DNA of 64,000 bases from Aphanothece sacrum FPU1 (GTDB lineage Bacteria; Cyanobacteriota; Cyanobacteriia; Cyanobacteriales; Microcystaceae), in contig NZ_BDQK01000014.1 of the NCBI RefSeq assembly GCF_003864295.1, positions 1-64,000 on the forward strand, in the 5' to 3' direction. Of this stretch, positions 1 through 9,412 are shown piece after piece. A model generated the notes under the pieces. The model was not told the DNA's origin, made no database searches, and saw only the letters and a list, made by a program, of their open reading frames with translations. Within the stretch, counting starts at the first letter, position 1. Each line of letters opens with the position of its first letter. The position numbers were made by a program, and so were the translations under genes.

Positions 1-1
1 T

Positions 2-2512
2 AATTTAGATCTAAGGAATGCACATCAAGAACTGATTAAAAGAGAATTAGAATCTGAGAAAACCTATCTTTTTTTAACGGGAAATCCTGGAATTGGTAAA
101 ACAACTGCTATAACTGAATTTTTGAAACAAGAAAAAATTTTAAAGGAAGGATTTTTATTCATTTATGTGAGTCCAAGAATACAAGTTAATTTAGATATTC
201 TGGAGAAATTTACCAATAAAACTACTAATCAACTTTGTGATGACCAAATTTTTACCATTACGACAAATTCTAATCTCATTAAACGTAACGGAGGGAAAAT
301 TACAGTTAATTATTGTTCCAATGAATATACAAAAGATAGATTTATTAATCAAAATGTTCATTTTATTAACCAAAGATCTGAAGAATTAGACTTTGAATAT
401 TCCAACTCTTCAAGAATATTCCGTCAAACTGAAGATACTGTAATAGATACAGGACAAAGAAATAAAGGGGTTTTACTTAGTCTTTCTCAAGCAATCAATA
501 CTATTATAAGTCAAGAAATTTCTAATAATATTGTTGCGACTGTAGCAATGCAATCCTATAAAAAGACGAAAAAATGTGATACTTTATCCCATTTAGAGAA
601 TATATTTTCTAGTGCGTATAATTCGAGTACGGAAAAGGTTATTGATAATGAGATGAAAAAGATATCCCAAAGAATTAAACATATATTTTTTATGCTGGAT
701 GAAATCACAGGAGATGAAAGTGGGGTTCATTTTCTTGATAGAATAAATAAGATTTTTAAAAAATTTAATTTAATCAATAACTCTTATGGATTTAACGCCA
801 AAATAATTATTGCTGATGCTTCTATTGTTAATCCAGAAGTGATTAATCAGCATCTTTCTGATATTTCTCCTGAACCCAATAAAATATTTTTTAGAAAAGT
901 AAATTCAAATGCTTTACCGTTATCATTACAGGAGTTTGAATTTAAAAATAAACAAGCAACTATCATTAATACTAATTCCTATCCTGCCACAAGTTTAAAT
1001 ATTACCTATAAAGTTCTTATTGAATCCATAAAATTTGATGAACAAGTTCATTTTCATAAGGAAAATAAACTAAAAGAAAAAGCCCAAAATCAAATTATAG
1101 ATGATATTCAAAGACTGTTAAAAGAACATCCTGATGAACAGATCATTGTTTATATACAAGATAAAGCGCGATTACAAAAATTAATTAACAACATAAAAGA
1201 GTTGCAAAAATTTGATTATCAACACCATTATTTAGAAATTCATGCAAATCTTTCTGATACAGATAAAAAAGAAATTTATCAACATCTCAATAAACCCACA
1301 CTTAAAGTAATATTTATGACTGCTTCTGCAAGTCGCGGTTTATCTTTTCCTAAAGTTAAACATATTTTAGTTGAAATTCCCAGATTTGAAGTTGAAAAAA
1401 ACTTAATGGAAGTGATTCAAGTTATATATAGAGGAAGAGGAGATAATGATATTGATCAACAAGATAAACAATTAATTTTTTATCTTGCAGAACAAGCAAT
1501 TTATGATGCAGAAGAAGATAAAAAAAATCGTCAATTAGCAATTCAAGAAAGTGTTCTATCATTAATTAATTTGTTGCTAATTTTGAAAACCTCAATTATG
1601 ACTCGAATTATGGGGTCAGGTAAAATTGGTAAATATGATTTTATGATGATTCCTATTGGTGGTAAATCGGTTTCTGCTGCGGGTGAGACTTTTAGTAGTA
1701 AAATGAATAATTTAATTAAACAACTGAAGAAAGAATATAGAAAACAGTCTAATTATAAACAATTAGAAAAGGTTTATAATTATCTCGAATATCTTTTAAA
1801 AGAATGTGATATCACTTTAAACAATTTAATTAAATCTCAAGAGAAAGCAGGAGTATCTTATCTAGATATAAGATCAGACTCATCTGATACATTTTTAGAA
1901 TTGATTGAAAGAAGTTTTGACAACTTATTGAATTACCTACCCCTTGAAAAAAGCCATATTAGTGGTAGTTTATTAGTTGTTCCTATTATCGGTAAAACTC
2001 TTGAAGAAAGATATAGAATACAACCAGACAAAAACTCATCAAAGTTAAGTTATGAACAATTAATCGAAAGTTTACAAAACCTTCTAGATGCGAAAACTCT
2101 ACCAGAAAATATAAAATCAGGAATTGGAGATGCTATTGACTTTATTAATATTATTTTTGATAAAGCTGATAGAACTCAAAACTTTGAACAAGATAGTCAG
2201 GATGAAGATCAATATTATGCTATTCCCTTATTTGCTTTTATTAGTGCTGAAATTATGGAACAATATTTTGCTAATAATGAGGAAGAATCAGCAGAATATA
2301 CATTTCGAGATATTCTCAATACTTATATACGTTCTCTTTACCCAGTTACTAATATGTTACCCATTGGTAATCAATATCAAGAATTTCCTTTCATTGTCTT
2401 TAGGAGTTATGGTTTAAATGAAATCAGAAGTAAATTATTTACTGATAAATATTTTTTGAATTCTAATGAAATTAATATTTTAACTTTAATTCTTTCAGCA
2501 AAAAATGACTAA
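2..2512 (+). CDS. Helicase-like P-loop NTPase, 5' end outside window
   Basis: The reading frame is open from base 2, so the gene starts before the window. A TTG at 122 is only an internal codon. A Walker A motif (GNPGIGKTT) lies at 80-106, upstream of that TTG, which confirms the longer frame. A Walker B-like FMLDE lies near 690-705, FMTASASRGLSFP near 1315-1355 resembles superfamily 2 helicase motif V, and IQVIYRGRGD near 1418-1447 resembles motif VI with its arginines. The C-terminal third (about 1600-2512) matches nothing I recognise. The gene is markedly AT-rich with long A runs, unlike the genes from 2.7 kb on, which suggests an accessory or transferred gene. It probably acts as an ATP-dependent nucleic acid translocase, possibly in defence or conflict, but that role is inference; the helicase-like fold is fairly sure. 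Confidence 0.7.
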   Translation, partial: NLDLRNAHQELIKRELESEKTYLFLTGNPGIGKTTAITEFLKQEKILKEGFLFIYVSPRIQVNLDILEKFTNKTTNQLCDDQIFTITTNSNLIKRNGGKITVNYCSNEYTKDRFINQNVHFINQRSEELDFEYSNSSRIFRQTEDTVIDTGQRNKGVLLSLSQAINTIISQEISNNIVATVAMQSYKKTKKCDTLSHLENIFSSAYNSSTEKVIDNEMKKISQRIKHIFFMLDEITGDESGVHFLDRINKIFKKFNLINNSYGFNAKIIIADASIVNPEVINQHLSDISPEPNKIFFRKVNSNALPLSLQEFEFKNKQATIINTNSYPATSLNITYKVLIESIKFDEQVHFHKENKLKEKAQNQIIDDIQRLLKEHPDEQIIVYIQDKARLQKLINNIKELQKFDYQHHYLEIHANLSDTDKKEIYQHLNKPTLKVIFMTASASRGLSFPKVKHILVEIPRFEVEKNLMEVIQVIYRGRGDNDIDQQDKQLIFYLAEQAIYDAEEDKKNRQLAIQESVLSLINLLLILKTSIMTRIMGSGKIGKYDFMMIPIGGKSVSAAGETFSSKMNNLIKQLKKEYRKQSNYKQLEKVYNYLEYLLKECDITLNNLIKSQEKAGVSYLDIRSDSSDTFLELIERSFDNLLNYLPLEKSHISGSLLVVPIIGKTLEERYRIQPDKNSSKLSYEQLIESLQNLLDAKTLPENIKSGIGDAIDFINIIFDKADRTQNFEQDSQDEDQYYAIPLFAFISAEIMEQYFANNEEESAEYTFRDILNTYIRSLYPVTNMLPIGNQYQEFPFIVFRSYGLNEIRSKLFTDKYFLNSNEINILTLILSAKND

Positions 2513-2709
2513 AAAATGTGTTATTATTTAAAATTTAATTAATTAAAGATATCAATTTATTTTATTTTTCTACGCCTTTTCCTTGTCTAAGTTATTCTTA
2601 AAAACAACAAGAATAAATTAGTGGTTTTGGTTTAATAAAACTTATGTTAAAAGCCAGGTGAACCAAATTAAACTTATAATCAGAAGAAACAGAGTTTTTT
2701 TGTGATATA

Positions 2710-3276
2710 ATGTTGCAGTTATTATCTAAAATTATTGTGAATAATCCAGTTCTAATCTCAACTTTTTTCCTGACCCTTCTACTCATGGTTGGCCTATTCT
2801 TTTTCCTTCGGGCCTCCGTTAAAGATAGGACTGAGCAAATGCAATTCAGCGCAGACATTGCCCCTATAAACTTATTAAGTCAATTACAAACTTATTTTAC
2901 CCAAAAAGCCTATAAAATTACTGCAGTTGATCCCCAAAAACAACAGATAACCTTCGATGGTTTTGTGCGTCCTAGTTGGTTTTTGGCGATTTTTTTGAGT
3001 TTTTTAGCGGCTGTGGGTTTATTTTGCTTAGGGTTAGTTCTATCCTTTCTCTATCCTACTCTAACCCCTATATTCCTGGGTTTAAGCCTATTATCTCCCC
3101 TAACTGGAGTCTTTTACTGGAAACAAGCTGGACGAATTGAGCAATTGTATCTATCAGTTGCTCCCCAAGAGTCCGCTTCACAAACTTATACTGTAGTGAC
3201 AGTAACTGCTCACCGAGATGAATTAATTCAACTACAAGAAACATTACCTATTTTACGAAAAATATCAGTTAATTAA
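2710..3276 (+). CDS. Cofactor assembly of complex C subunit B-like (CCB2/CCB4) membrane protein
   Basis: This 188-residue protein has an N-terminal membrane helix (about residues 10-33), a soluble stretch, and a hydrophobic hairpin (about 97-142) after the motif FDGFVRPSWFLA. That architecture, and the phrase around the second membrane segment, fit the cyanobacterial/plastid CCB2/CCB4 family (DUF2930), which helps attach the covalent heme c(i) to cytochrome b6 in the b6f complex at the thylakoid. The ATG at 2710 is the first in frame, and no strong ribosome binding site is visible. It stands alone between the helicase and a convergent TPR gene. The family assignment is from memory of the motif and is moderately sure. 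Confidence 0.6.
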   Translation: MLQLLSKIIVNNPVLISTFFLTLLLMVGLFFFLRASVKDRTEQMQFSADIAPINLLSQLQTYFTQKAYKITAVDPQKQQITFDGFVRPSWFLAIFLSFLAAVGLFCLGLVLSFLYPTLTPIFLGLSLLSPLTGVFYWKQAGRIEQLYLSVAPQESASQTYTVVTVTAHRDELIQLQETLPILRKISVN

Positions 3277-3332
3277 GCATTGTAGTAGGGGCGGGTTTTA
3301 AATTAAAAAAGTAATTATCAATTATTGAAAGC

Positions 3333-4415
3333 CTATTTTTCTTTAACAAAAGCCAACCCACTATAAAGTTGAAAAGCTGCATCCCAAGGGGTATCTTCCC
3401 GACGCAATAAATTAATATGAGGGTTAATTAATTTGAGTAATTCCTGAAAATCAATGGCAGATTCTCCAAAAGGCGTAAACTCTGACCAAACTTTCCTATC
3501 TGGTAACTTCTGCCCCAAAAATTGCAGTAAATGACTCCAACTATTTTGAACTGTTCCTCGTCCATCGGTCGCTTTTTGGCTGTCACAAAAGCTAATACCG
3601 TCTAAAAAATGATAATTTTGATCGCATAGACGAATAATACTATTTTGTTGGGATAAATGGAGATCACATACTTTAGCATAGTCTAGGGTTTTGGTTTTCC
3701 GTTGTACTTTCCCTCGTAACCCAATATCCACACATTCCTCAAATAACGGGAGTAACCCTTCTACCCGTTGACTTATTTCTGACCACTCAAATGTCAAAAT
3801 ATCTCGCTGTCCCTTTTTGGGTTCATAAACAACGGTTACTTTATTCTCCACTGACTCAAAATACAAAACCTGATAAACCCTTAACAAGCTAATATCCCGC
3901 GTCAACGCCGTAAAACAAGGAATTTGCGACTGATTAAGTTTTTCAGAATAAAAACGGAGTTTACCAATAGCTCCTGTGCGATATAATCGCCAAGAACGGT
4001 TAGGTAATTGTAAGCGGGCAGTATAAGGGTCAATTTCCATGATTTCGCCGAATTTTTGCGCCGCTTTTTGTTTTAATTCGTTTGCTATCCCCTCTAATAC
4101 CAGCATTCCCATTTCTAGACTACTCTTTTCCTCCATCGCTTGGGCTAACCCTTCTTTTCGTTTATTATCTTCAATTTCGGTGATTCTTTGAATTCCTTGA
4201 CGAATTTGGGTAATTAACTTAGGATTTGAGATCTTAGGTAATAATTGTCCATAAATTGCCCTAGCGGGGCTTAAATTTCCTTGAACTTCCTCTAAACGCC
4301 CTTTATAAAAATCAATCCAAGGGTTATCTGGTTCTAGTTGGGTAAACTCCTCCAGTAGTTGATGTGCTATTGGATAGTTTTGGGTATTGATAGCGTCGAT
4401 AATTTGCTCAAGCAT
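3333..4415 (-). CDS. Tetratricopeptide-repeat protein of unknown function
   Basis: The 360-residue protein starts with one or two TPR-like helical pairs (residues about 1-75, including NYPIAHQLLEEF and PARAIYGQLL). A charged helix follows, then a long region with no catalytic motif I recognise (about 120-360). No signal peptide or membrane segment is visible, so it is probably cytoplasmic. It lies 12 bases downstream of rsmE on the same strand and is probably co-transcribed with it. TPR proteins usually act as protein-binding scaffolds; the partner cannot be read from the sequence. Confidence 0.7.
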   Translation of the reverse strand: MLEQIIDAINTQNYPIAHQLLEEFTQLEPDNPWIDFYKGRLEEVQGNLSPARAIYGQLLPKISNPKLITQIRQGIQRITEIEDNKRKEGLAQAMEEKSSLEMGMLVLEGIANELKQKAAQKFGEIMEIDPYTARLQLPNRSWRLYRTGAIGKLRFYSEKLNQSQIPCFTALTRDISLLRVYQVLYFESVENKVTVVYEPKKGQRDILTFEWSEISQRVEGLLPLFEECVDIGLRGKVQRKTKTLDYAKVCDLHLSQQNSIIRLCDQNYHFLDGISFCDSQKATDGRGTVQNSWSHLLQFLGQKLPDRKVWSEFTPFGESAIDFQELLKLINPHINLLRREDTPWDAAFQLYSGLAFVKEK

Positions 4416-4427
4416 GGAAGAAAGGAA

Positions 4428-5147
4428 TTAAGTTGCACAATTATACTCAATAGCAGAAGATATTAGGGATAAAGCAACAATGGGCGCAGTTACCGCACGG
4501 AGAATACGGGGGCCAAGAGTGACGGGTTGAAATCCAACCGCGATCGCATCAGAGACTTCTTCATCTGTCCAACCTCCCTCACATCCTGTCGCTATAATAA
4601 GCGGAACAGTCTGGGGTGTAGACAAATAAGTCAATAAATGATTGGTTTTTTGCCGAGTAATACAAATATAGCAATTAATGTCATTGTCTGCTACATTTTT
4701 TAAAGATTGGGCCAAAGAAACTGGTTCAAGAATGATCGGCACAATTTGACGTTCTGACTGTTCTGCCGCTTCGATCGCAATTTTACGCCAGCGTTCTACT
4801 TTCTGAAGACTTGGTTTGAGTATTGTTCGCTGACTGATGACTGGAATCAGGGTATTTACACCTAATTCCGTACAACAACGTACAATGTCTTCAAAGCCAT
4901 TGCCTTTAGGAAGGGCTACTATTAATGTTACAGGAATCGGTAATTCAGTCGATTCTTTTAACGGTTTGATAATCTGTGCGGATTCATTGATAAATTGTGC
5001 TAGATAAACTTTTCCTTGTCCGTCCATCCCGACAAAATTATCACCATCTTTTAGCCGTAATACTCGCTTTAGATAATGTTTTTGTTGGTCGGTTAAAACA
5101 ATAAAATCGTCTGGATTTTGTAAAGTTTCAAGGACTAATCTATACAC
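4428..5147 (-). CDS. rsmE: 16S rRNA (uracil-1498-N3)-methyltransferase RsmE
   Basis: RsmE methylates N3 of U1498 in 16S rRNA of the assembled 30S subunit, using S-adenosylmethionine. The 239 residues match the family length. The N-terminal PUA-like RNA-binding part (1-70, HYLKRVLRLKDGD) and the C-terminal SPOUT trefoil-knot part with ATGCEGGWTDEE (about 186-197) and LGPRILRAVTAPI (about 211-223) are both present; the latter forms the SAM-binding knot. The start ATG at 5147 begins MYRLVLE. The TPR gene follows closely on the same strand. Confidence 0.95.
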   Translation of the reverse strand: MYRLVLETLQNPDDFIVLTDQQKHYLKRVLRLKDGDNFVGMDGQGKVYLAQFINESAQIIKPLKESTELPIPVTLIVALPKGNGFEDIVRCCTELGVNTLIPVISQRTILKPSLQKVERWRKIAIEAAEQSERQIVPIILEPVSLAQSLKNVADNDINCYICITRQKTNHLLTYLSTPQTVPLIIATGCEGGWTDEEVSDAIAVGFQPVTLGPRILRAVTAPIVALSLISSAIEYNCAT

Positions 5148-5251
5148 AAGGTGAACTGCTCCATTGTCAATTTTCGTGGCATATTAACTTCATGATTTTA
5201 AGAAAAAGTTAAGACAACCACTAAATTTTAGACCCTAATCTTTATCTATTT

Positions 5252-5578
5252 CTATTCTAATCGAGGGATAGCTTTCCAGCCAATTGATTTTTGTCCAATG
5301 CGAAAAATGATAGAATTTGCTAAGCCTAATTCTTGGATAGCATTAATTAATAAAGGTTCTTGTTCTTGGATAACATTGAGCAAATGAGGACATTGAGCAA
5401 AATCTAAACAAATCACCGTCGAACAATCCCACGGTTCCCGAAAAATTCGACACTGAGAAGGTAATAAGCTAACTAACGTGCGTAGTCGTTTAATAGCTTC
5501 TTTTTCTAACTCAACACTCGTACAATTAAAGGGTAAATGTGGATTGTTCATAAAATCACTGAGTAACTCTTTATACAA
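5252..5578 (-). CDS. Small hypothetical protein
   Basis: This 108-residue protein is not one I recognise by name. It has no signal peptide or membrane helix. The middle contains three cysteines (PSQCRIF, WDCSTVICLDF, AQCPHLL), and the end reads IIFRIGQKSIGWKAIP, which looks like a small beta-hairpin domain. It lies between comEC and rsmE on the same strand, about 85 bases from comEC. Codon use resembles its neighbours and the frame is clean, so I treat it as a real gene of unknown role. Confidence 0.65.
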   Translation of the reverse strand: MYKELLSDFMNNPHLPFNCTSVELEKEAIKRLRTLVSLLPSQCRIFREPWDCSTVICLDFAQCPHLLNVIQEQEPLLINAIQELGLANSIIFRIGQKSIGWKAIPRLE

Positions 5579-5662
5579 GGTAACACTATTGAGGGGATAT
5601 CATTGTGATTGTTTTAACTAATTTTTCTATTTGTTAAGATTAAATAACTTGAGGGTTTCTGC

Positions 5663-7900
5663 TTAGAGAGTGAGTTCCTGATTGACTAACCGAGTCTGAA
5701 AGCCTTTTTTGGGTGTCCATTCTATAGCCCCTTCTTGTTGTATCGGATACATTTTAATTTTATTTCGCTGTAATTGTCGTTTCAGTTTGTTGGGAATAAA
5801 AGGGGTGTTAAGGATCACTGCTTTCACTTGTATTTGTCTTAACCAACTCATCGGAATACTTTTTTGAGATCCTAACAATATTTTGGGAGAATTGTCTAGA
5901 TATTTTTGGGGTATTTTTCCGTTTGTGTCCTGACTGTTTATCCATAACCATGATTGATTCTCAATTTGCCACCATAAGATCAAGGGTTCATTTGCTAATA
6001 ATTTTATTTGAGTTGACCCGATTCGGATATTTTCTCCGATTAACATTGATTGAGTATTCTTCTTTGGAGTTCCTGAAGGAGACAAAAATTTATCAACTGT
6101 GGGAATAGCATTAATATTTAGCCAGTCCTTAATATTTTCCTCATTGAAAGCGATCGCCAGAGGAATATTGTTAATTCCTTGTTGAGATAAAAAAGGTACA
6201 AGAGTATATTTAATTGTTTGTTGATCGCCTAAATTAATTATAGCAATTTTTCCTCGGTTTTGAATGACGACAATTGGATCGGGTTTAGCGGTTAAAATTG
6301 TTACTTTGACTAGGGTTAAATTTTGGAAAATAAGAGGAAATGTAATTAAAGAGATAATCAATAATCCCACTAATGGCCAACGCGATCGCCAATATTGATT
6401 TAACCAGACTAAACCTAACAATACATAAATAATTATTAGAACTATCAAAGAAATTTTACCAACTACTAAGATACTTAAAGATAAGTTAGCAAAGAAGTGA
6501 ACTATATTTAATAATAAATCAAGGGGATAATAAAAAATTTGGGCTAAATAAGACCCCAATAAAGGAGATATCAAAGCCACAATAGCATTAATCATACCGC
6601 CTAAACTAATCAACATAATTAAGGGAGTGGTAATAATATTGCAAATAATAGTATAAAAACTCAAGGTATAAAAAAAATACATAATCAGAGGAGATGTCCC
6701 AATAGTTACTGCTACAGGGACAGCAATTATAGAAGCGATGTTAATGGGCAACCAATCTAATTTTTTTTCTATGGCAGGACTGAGAACAATTAAGCTAAAA
6801 GTAGCAATAAAACTTAATTGAAAACTTAAACTCCAGATCCATAAAGGGTTGTAAAGTAATAATAAAAATCCGGCTAATAACAAGGATCTTAAAGTATCAG
6901 TCTTTTGTTCAAATTTCATTCCTATTAAGACAAATACTCCCATTAAAGTTGCTCTAAAAATTGAAGGTTCTAACCCTGTTATACCAGTATATAATAATAA
7001 AATAATGCTGCCAAATATTAATTGTTTATTAGGCGAAAAAATTTTAGTTAACCAAAGGATTAAACCTAATAATAAAGCCACTTGAAATCCAGAAGCAGCC
7101 AAGACATGAGATAATCCTGCTCGCATAAATGAATCCCGAATATCCGGCGATAAATCAACAGCTTGTCTCCCTAATACTATAGAACTTAATAATGATCCTT
7201 TTTCCTCACCTAATCCCTTAATAAAAGTATTAGTAATACGGTTTCTTACTTTTGTCCATCCGAAAATAGGTAGTTGTCCTTTAAACTTAATTTCATTGCC
7301 TTTTAAACCGACAAATGCTCCTTCTTTAGCCAGATAATTTGAAAAATCAAATGCCCCTGGATTCTGAGGCGATCGCGGTTTATATAAAACTCCATTAATT
7401 GTTATTCTCTGTCCAGGTTCAAGATCATTATCTTGGTCAATAGGAATCGTAACATATATTTTTCCTGTGACATCTTTTTTATTAAGAATATCTTGATTTA
7501 TTTGAACAGATTTAGCCTGTAACCAAAAGCGTTTCCGTTGATTTGAAGTAAGTCTTGGTTCAGATAAAACTTTACCTGAAATATTCACTAATTGAGGGGG
7601 GTATTTATCTTTAAAAAATAGACTAATATCATCATAATTAGGCTGAGGTATACGAAACTGAAAATAGACAGATCCCAAGATAGCAAATATACAAATAATT
7701 AGCCAAAATTTTCCTTGAGGACATCTACGCCATCGCCTTTTAAGAAAGAGAAAAGTGAAGAATGTGAATAAACTTAATCCAACAATAACCATAGCCCATT
7801 GTTGCCATGAAGGGTTAGGATTGGGAAAGCCAAAAATACCTGTTGATAATAATCCTATTCCATAGGCTAAACTAACAATTGTCCAACGTTCTCGGTTCAT
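5663..7900 (-). CDS. comEC: ComEC/Rec2-family DNA uptake channel
   Basis: ComEC forms the inner-membrane channel that passes single-stranded DNA into the cytoplasm during natural transformation. The 745 residues contain two N-terminal membrane helices, an OB-like soluble section (about 95-205), and the polytopic competence domain with the family signature AGLSHVLAASGFQVALLLG (about 267-285), followed by many hydrophobic helices to about residue 525. The C-terminal 200 residues follow the beta-lactamase-like layout (IAIINLGDQQTIKYTLVPFL), but I see no HxHxDH metal site where it is expected; the segment reads LAIAFNEEN. The start is the ATG at 7900 (MNRERW). Confidence 0.9.
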   Translation of the reverse strand: MNRERWTIVSLAYGIGLLSTGIFGFPNPNPSWQQWAMVIVGLSLFTFFTFLFLKRRWRRCPQGKFWLIICIFAILGSVYFQFRIPQPNYDDISLFFKDKYPPQLVNISGKVLSEPRLTSNQRKRFWLQAKSVQINQDILNKKDVTGKIYVTIPIDQDNDLEPGQRITINGVLYKPRSPQNPGAFDFSNYLAKEGAFVGLKGNEIKFKGQLPIFGWTKVRNRITNTFIKGLGEEKGSLLSSIVLGRQAVDLSPDIRDSFMRAGLSHVLAASGFQVALLLGLILWLTKIFSPNKQLIFGSIILLLYTGITGLEPSIFRATLMGVFVLIGMKFEQKTDTLRSLLLAGFLLLLYNPLWIWSLSFQLSFIATFSLIVLSPAIEKKLDWLPINIASIIAVPVAVTIGTSPLIMYFFYTLSFYTIICNIITTPLIMLISLGGMINAIVALISPLLGSYLAQIFYYPLDLLLNIVHFFANLSLSILVVGKISLIVLIIIYVLLGLVWLNQYWRSRWPLVGLLIISLITFPLIFQNLTLVKVTILTAKPDPIVVIQNRGKIAIINLGDQQTIKYTLVPFLSQQGINNIPLAIAFNEENIKDWLNINAIPTVDKFLSPSGTPKKNTQSMLIGENIRIGSTQIKLLANEPLILWWQIENQSWLWINSQDTNGKIPQKYLDNSPKILLGSQKSIPMSWLRQIQVKAVILNTPFIPNKLKRQLQRNKIKMYPIQQEGAIEWTPKKGFQTRLVNQELTL

Positions 7901-8062
7901 CCCAGGCCTGTCTCATAACCCTACATAGTTCAGACTAACTTAAAAATAAATACATATCCACTATTATTACAATATTTTAATAAATAATTACTATAATTAA
8001 GCGTAGGGTGGGCAGTGCATTGGCCTACTGGTTACAATAGCAAAATTTTGAGAAAACCCCCT

Positions 8063-8235
8063 TGACAAAGGTGATAGAATAGGATATCAAAAATAAAATA
8101 CATAAAGTAAGTCAGCCTAATTGCTCAGTGTAATTATTAGACATCGACCGAACTTAACCTCAAACCCTTGTAGCATCGGGGTCAAATCTGGGATTTTGGA
8201 GATGTCTATTAAGTGATGAGAAAGCGGTCTTAAAT
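8063..8235 (+). ncRNA. Candidate structured transcript with its own promoter (unidentified)
   Basis: In the gap between divergently transcribed comEC and the exoD-like gene, TTGACA at 8063-8068 is followed after 17 bases by TATCAA, a promoter-like pair. Downstream, TTATTAGACATC (about 8136-8147) can pair with GATGTCTATTAA (about 8200-8211), 11 of 12 positions, and CTCA/TGAG flank this stem. The enclosed segment contains further short complementary runs. This is the outline of a rod-like small RNA such as 6S RNA, but I cannot confirm any known family. A leader or chance pairing is possible. Confidence 0.3.
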
Positions 8236-8295
8236 TTGAGATAATCTCCCAGCATGTTGGGGTAAAATGTAAGCTATGTTACAAAATCTTGGAAA

Positions 8296-8367
8296 GTGGG
8301 TTACGGCGCGGACAGGAAAACTAGATTAGAATTCACAAATTATGACCCGCGCCTAACCCAGCCTACG
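8296..8367. repeat. Palindromic intergenic repeat (GTGGGTTAcGGCGCGG family)
   Basis: GTGGGTTACGGCGCGG at 8296-8311 is the near-exact reverse complement of CCGCGCCTAACCCA at 8347-8360, with about 35 bases between the arms; the right arm continues to 8367. The same unit appears as TCGTAGGGTGG...GATGCGG at 20831-20853 with an opposing GCGCGTCGTAACCCACC near 20889-20905, as a single arm at 41231-41256, and as a fragment at 8001-8012. An 82-codon open frame starting inside this element (8296-8544) is therefore probably not a gene. Confidence 0.65.
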
Positions 8368-8645
8368 ATATATAAGATTTTGTTATCACCACAGGTACGG
8401 GAGACCAAAGTTAAAAAAGAGTCAATTTTAAGGATTTTAATGACTAGAGAGAGATTTGAGTATCTTTGGGAAGGAATAGACGAATCTCTATATTTTCTTA
8501 ATAATATTGGTAATAAAGAGGATAAAACTGATAGAATTAGCTAGAAATGATCTAGATTAGAGTATCATAGTTGATTAGTTTTCCTATCTCAAGGATAACT
8601 GATTAATGATTTAAAATAACTTAGTTAATTTGGGTTTATTAACAG

Positions 8646-9251
8646 ATGCACTTACGATTTTCTCAAGATATTGAAAGTTTACTTCATCGATTAATGGCTC
8701 ATCCTCTAACCTTAAGAGAAATTTTAGCAGAAACCTCAGAACGGGGATTTTGCCTGACCATTACTTTATTAATTTTACCCTTTCTTTTTCCCCTGCCCCC
8801 TGGATTTTCAACCATTTTAGGAGGAGGATGTTTATTATTGTCCGTGCAAATGGCCCTGGGAAGACGAACCCCCTGGTTGCCCAAACAAGTCGCTCAATTT
8901 CAGTTTCCCAAGGCTTTTACGGAACAATTGCTCAAAAATGTGAAAAGAGTGACCAAATTGATCGAAAAATTTTGTCGTCCTCGTATGTTAAGGGTAGCTA
9001 AACATCCCTTTGTCTGGCAAGGAAATGGACTCTGTATGGCATGGTTAGCCATTTTACTCATGTTACCCATCCCCTTAACTAATCCCATTCCCACTGTTGC
9101 TATTTTAGTCTTAGCCGTGGCCACATTAGAAGCTGATGGACTGCTGATGTGTATTGGGTACTTATTTACTATTATAAATACCCTAATTTTTGGTTTAATT
9201 GGTTATTTATTGTGGCAAGCCCCCCAATATTTACCCCAAATTCTCAGATAA
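8646..9251 (+). CDS. ExoD-family exopolysaccharide synthesis membrane protein
   Basis: The 201 residues carry the ExoD family layout: an N-terminal amphipathic region ending SERGFCLTITLLILPFLF, the conserved run LPPGFSTILGGGCLLLSVQMALGRRTPWLP (about residues 50-79), then a helix and three C-terminal membrane segments (about 130-195). ExoD homologues affect exopolysaccharide production and alkali tolerance in rhizobia; the biochemical activity is not known. It is an inner-membrane protein. The start ATG at 8646 follows an AT-rich leader with no clear ribosome site. The next gene downstream is the calcium ATPase. Confidence 0.88.
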   Translation: MHLRFSQDIESLLHRLMAHPLTLREILAETSERGFCLTITLLILPFLFPLPPGFSTILGGGCLLLSVQMALGRRTPWLPKQVAQFQFPKAFTEQLLKNVKRVTKLIEKFCRPRMLRVAKHPFVWQGNGLCMAWLAILLMLPIPLTNPIPTVAILVLAVATLEADGLLMCIGYLFTIINTLIFGLIGYLLWQAPQYLPQILR

Positions 9252-9376
9252 TTTAACTATAACGATTGCTCAATTTCTGCCCCTATGACCAAAAAAATAG
9301 GTTTTAAGCCTCATATCAGCAAGGGGATAGAAATAAAAATATTCGTTGTTTCAAGCTACCGACTTGTTGGCGGTAG

Positions 9377-9411
9377 TAACTGATAACTGATAACTGATAA
9401 CTGATAACTGA
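9377..9411 (+). repeat. Heptamer tandem repeat TAACTGA x5 abutting the pacL start
   Basis: Five exact copies of TAACTGA run from 9377 to 9411, and the pacL ATG begins at 9413. The repeat occupies the place where a ribosome binding site is expected, and no GGAG-like motif is seen. Heptameric short tandemly repeated repetitive (STRR) sequences are known in cyanobacteria. Confidence 0.9.
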
Positions 9412-9412
9412 A

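Noticed and set aside
8296-8544. 82-codon open frame on the + strand
   Set aside because: Its first 24 codons are the palindromic GTGGGTTACGGCGCGG repeat and the rest is AT-rich without a recognisable fold.
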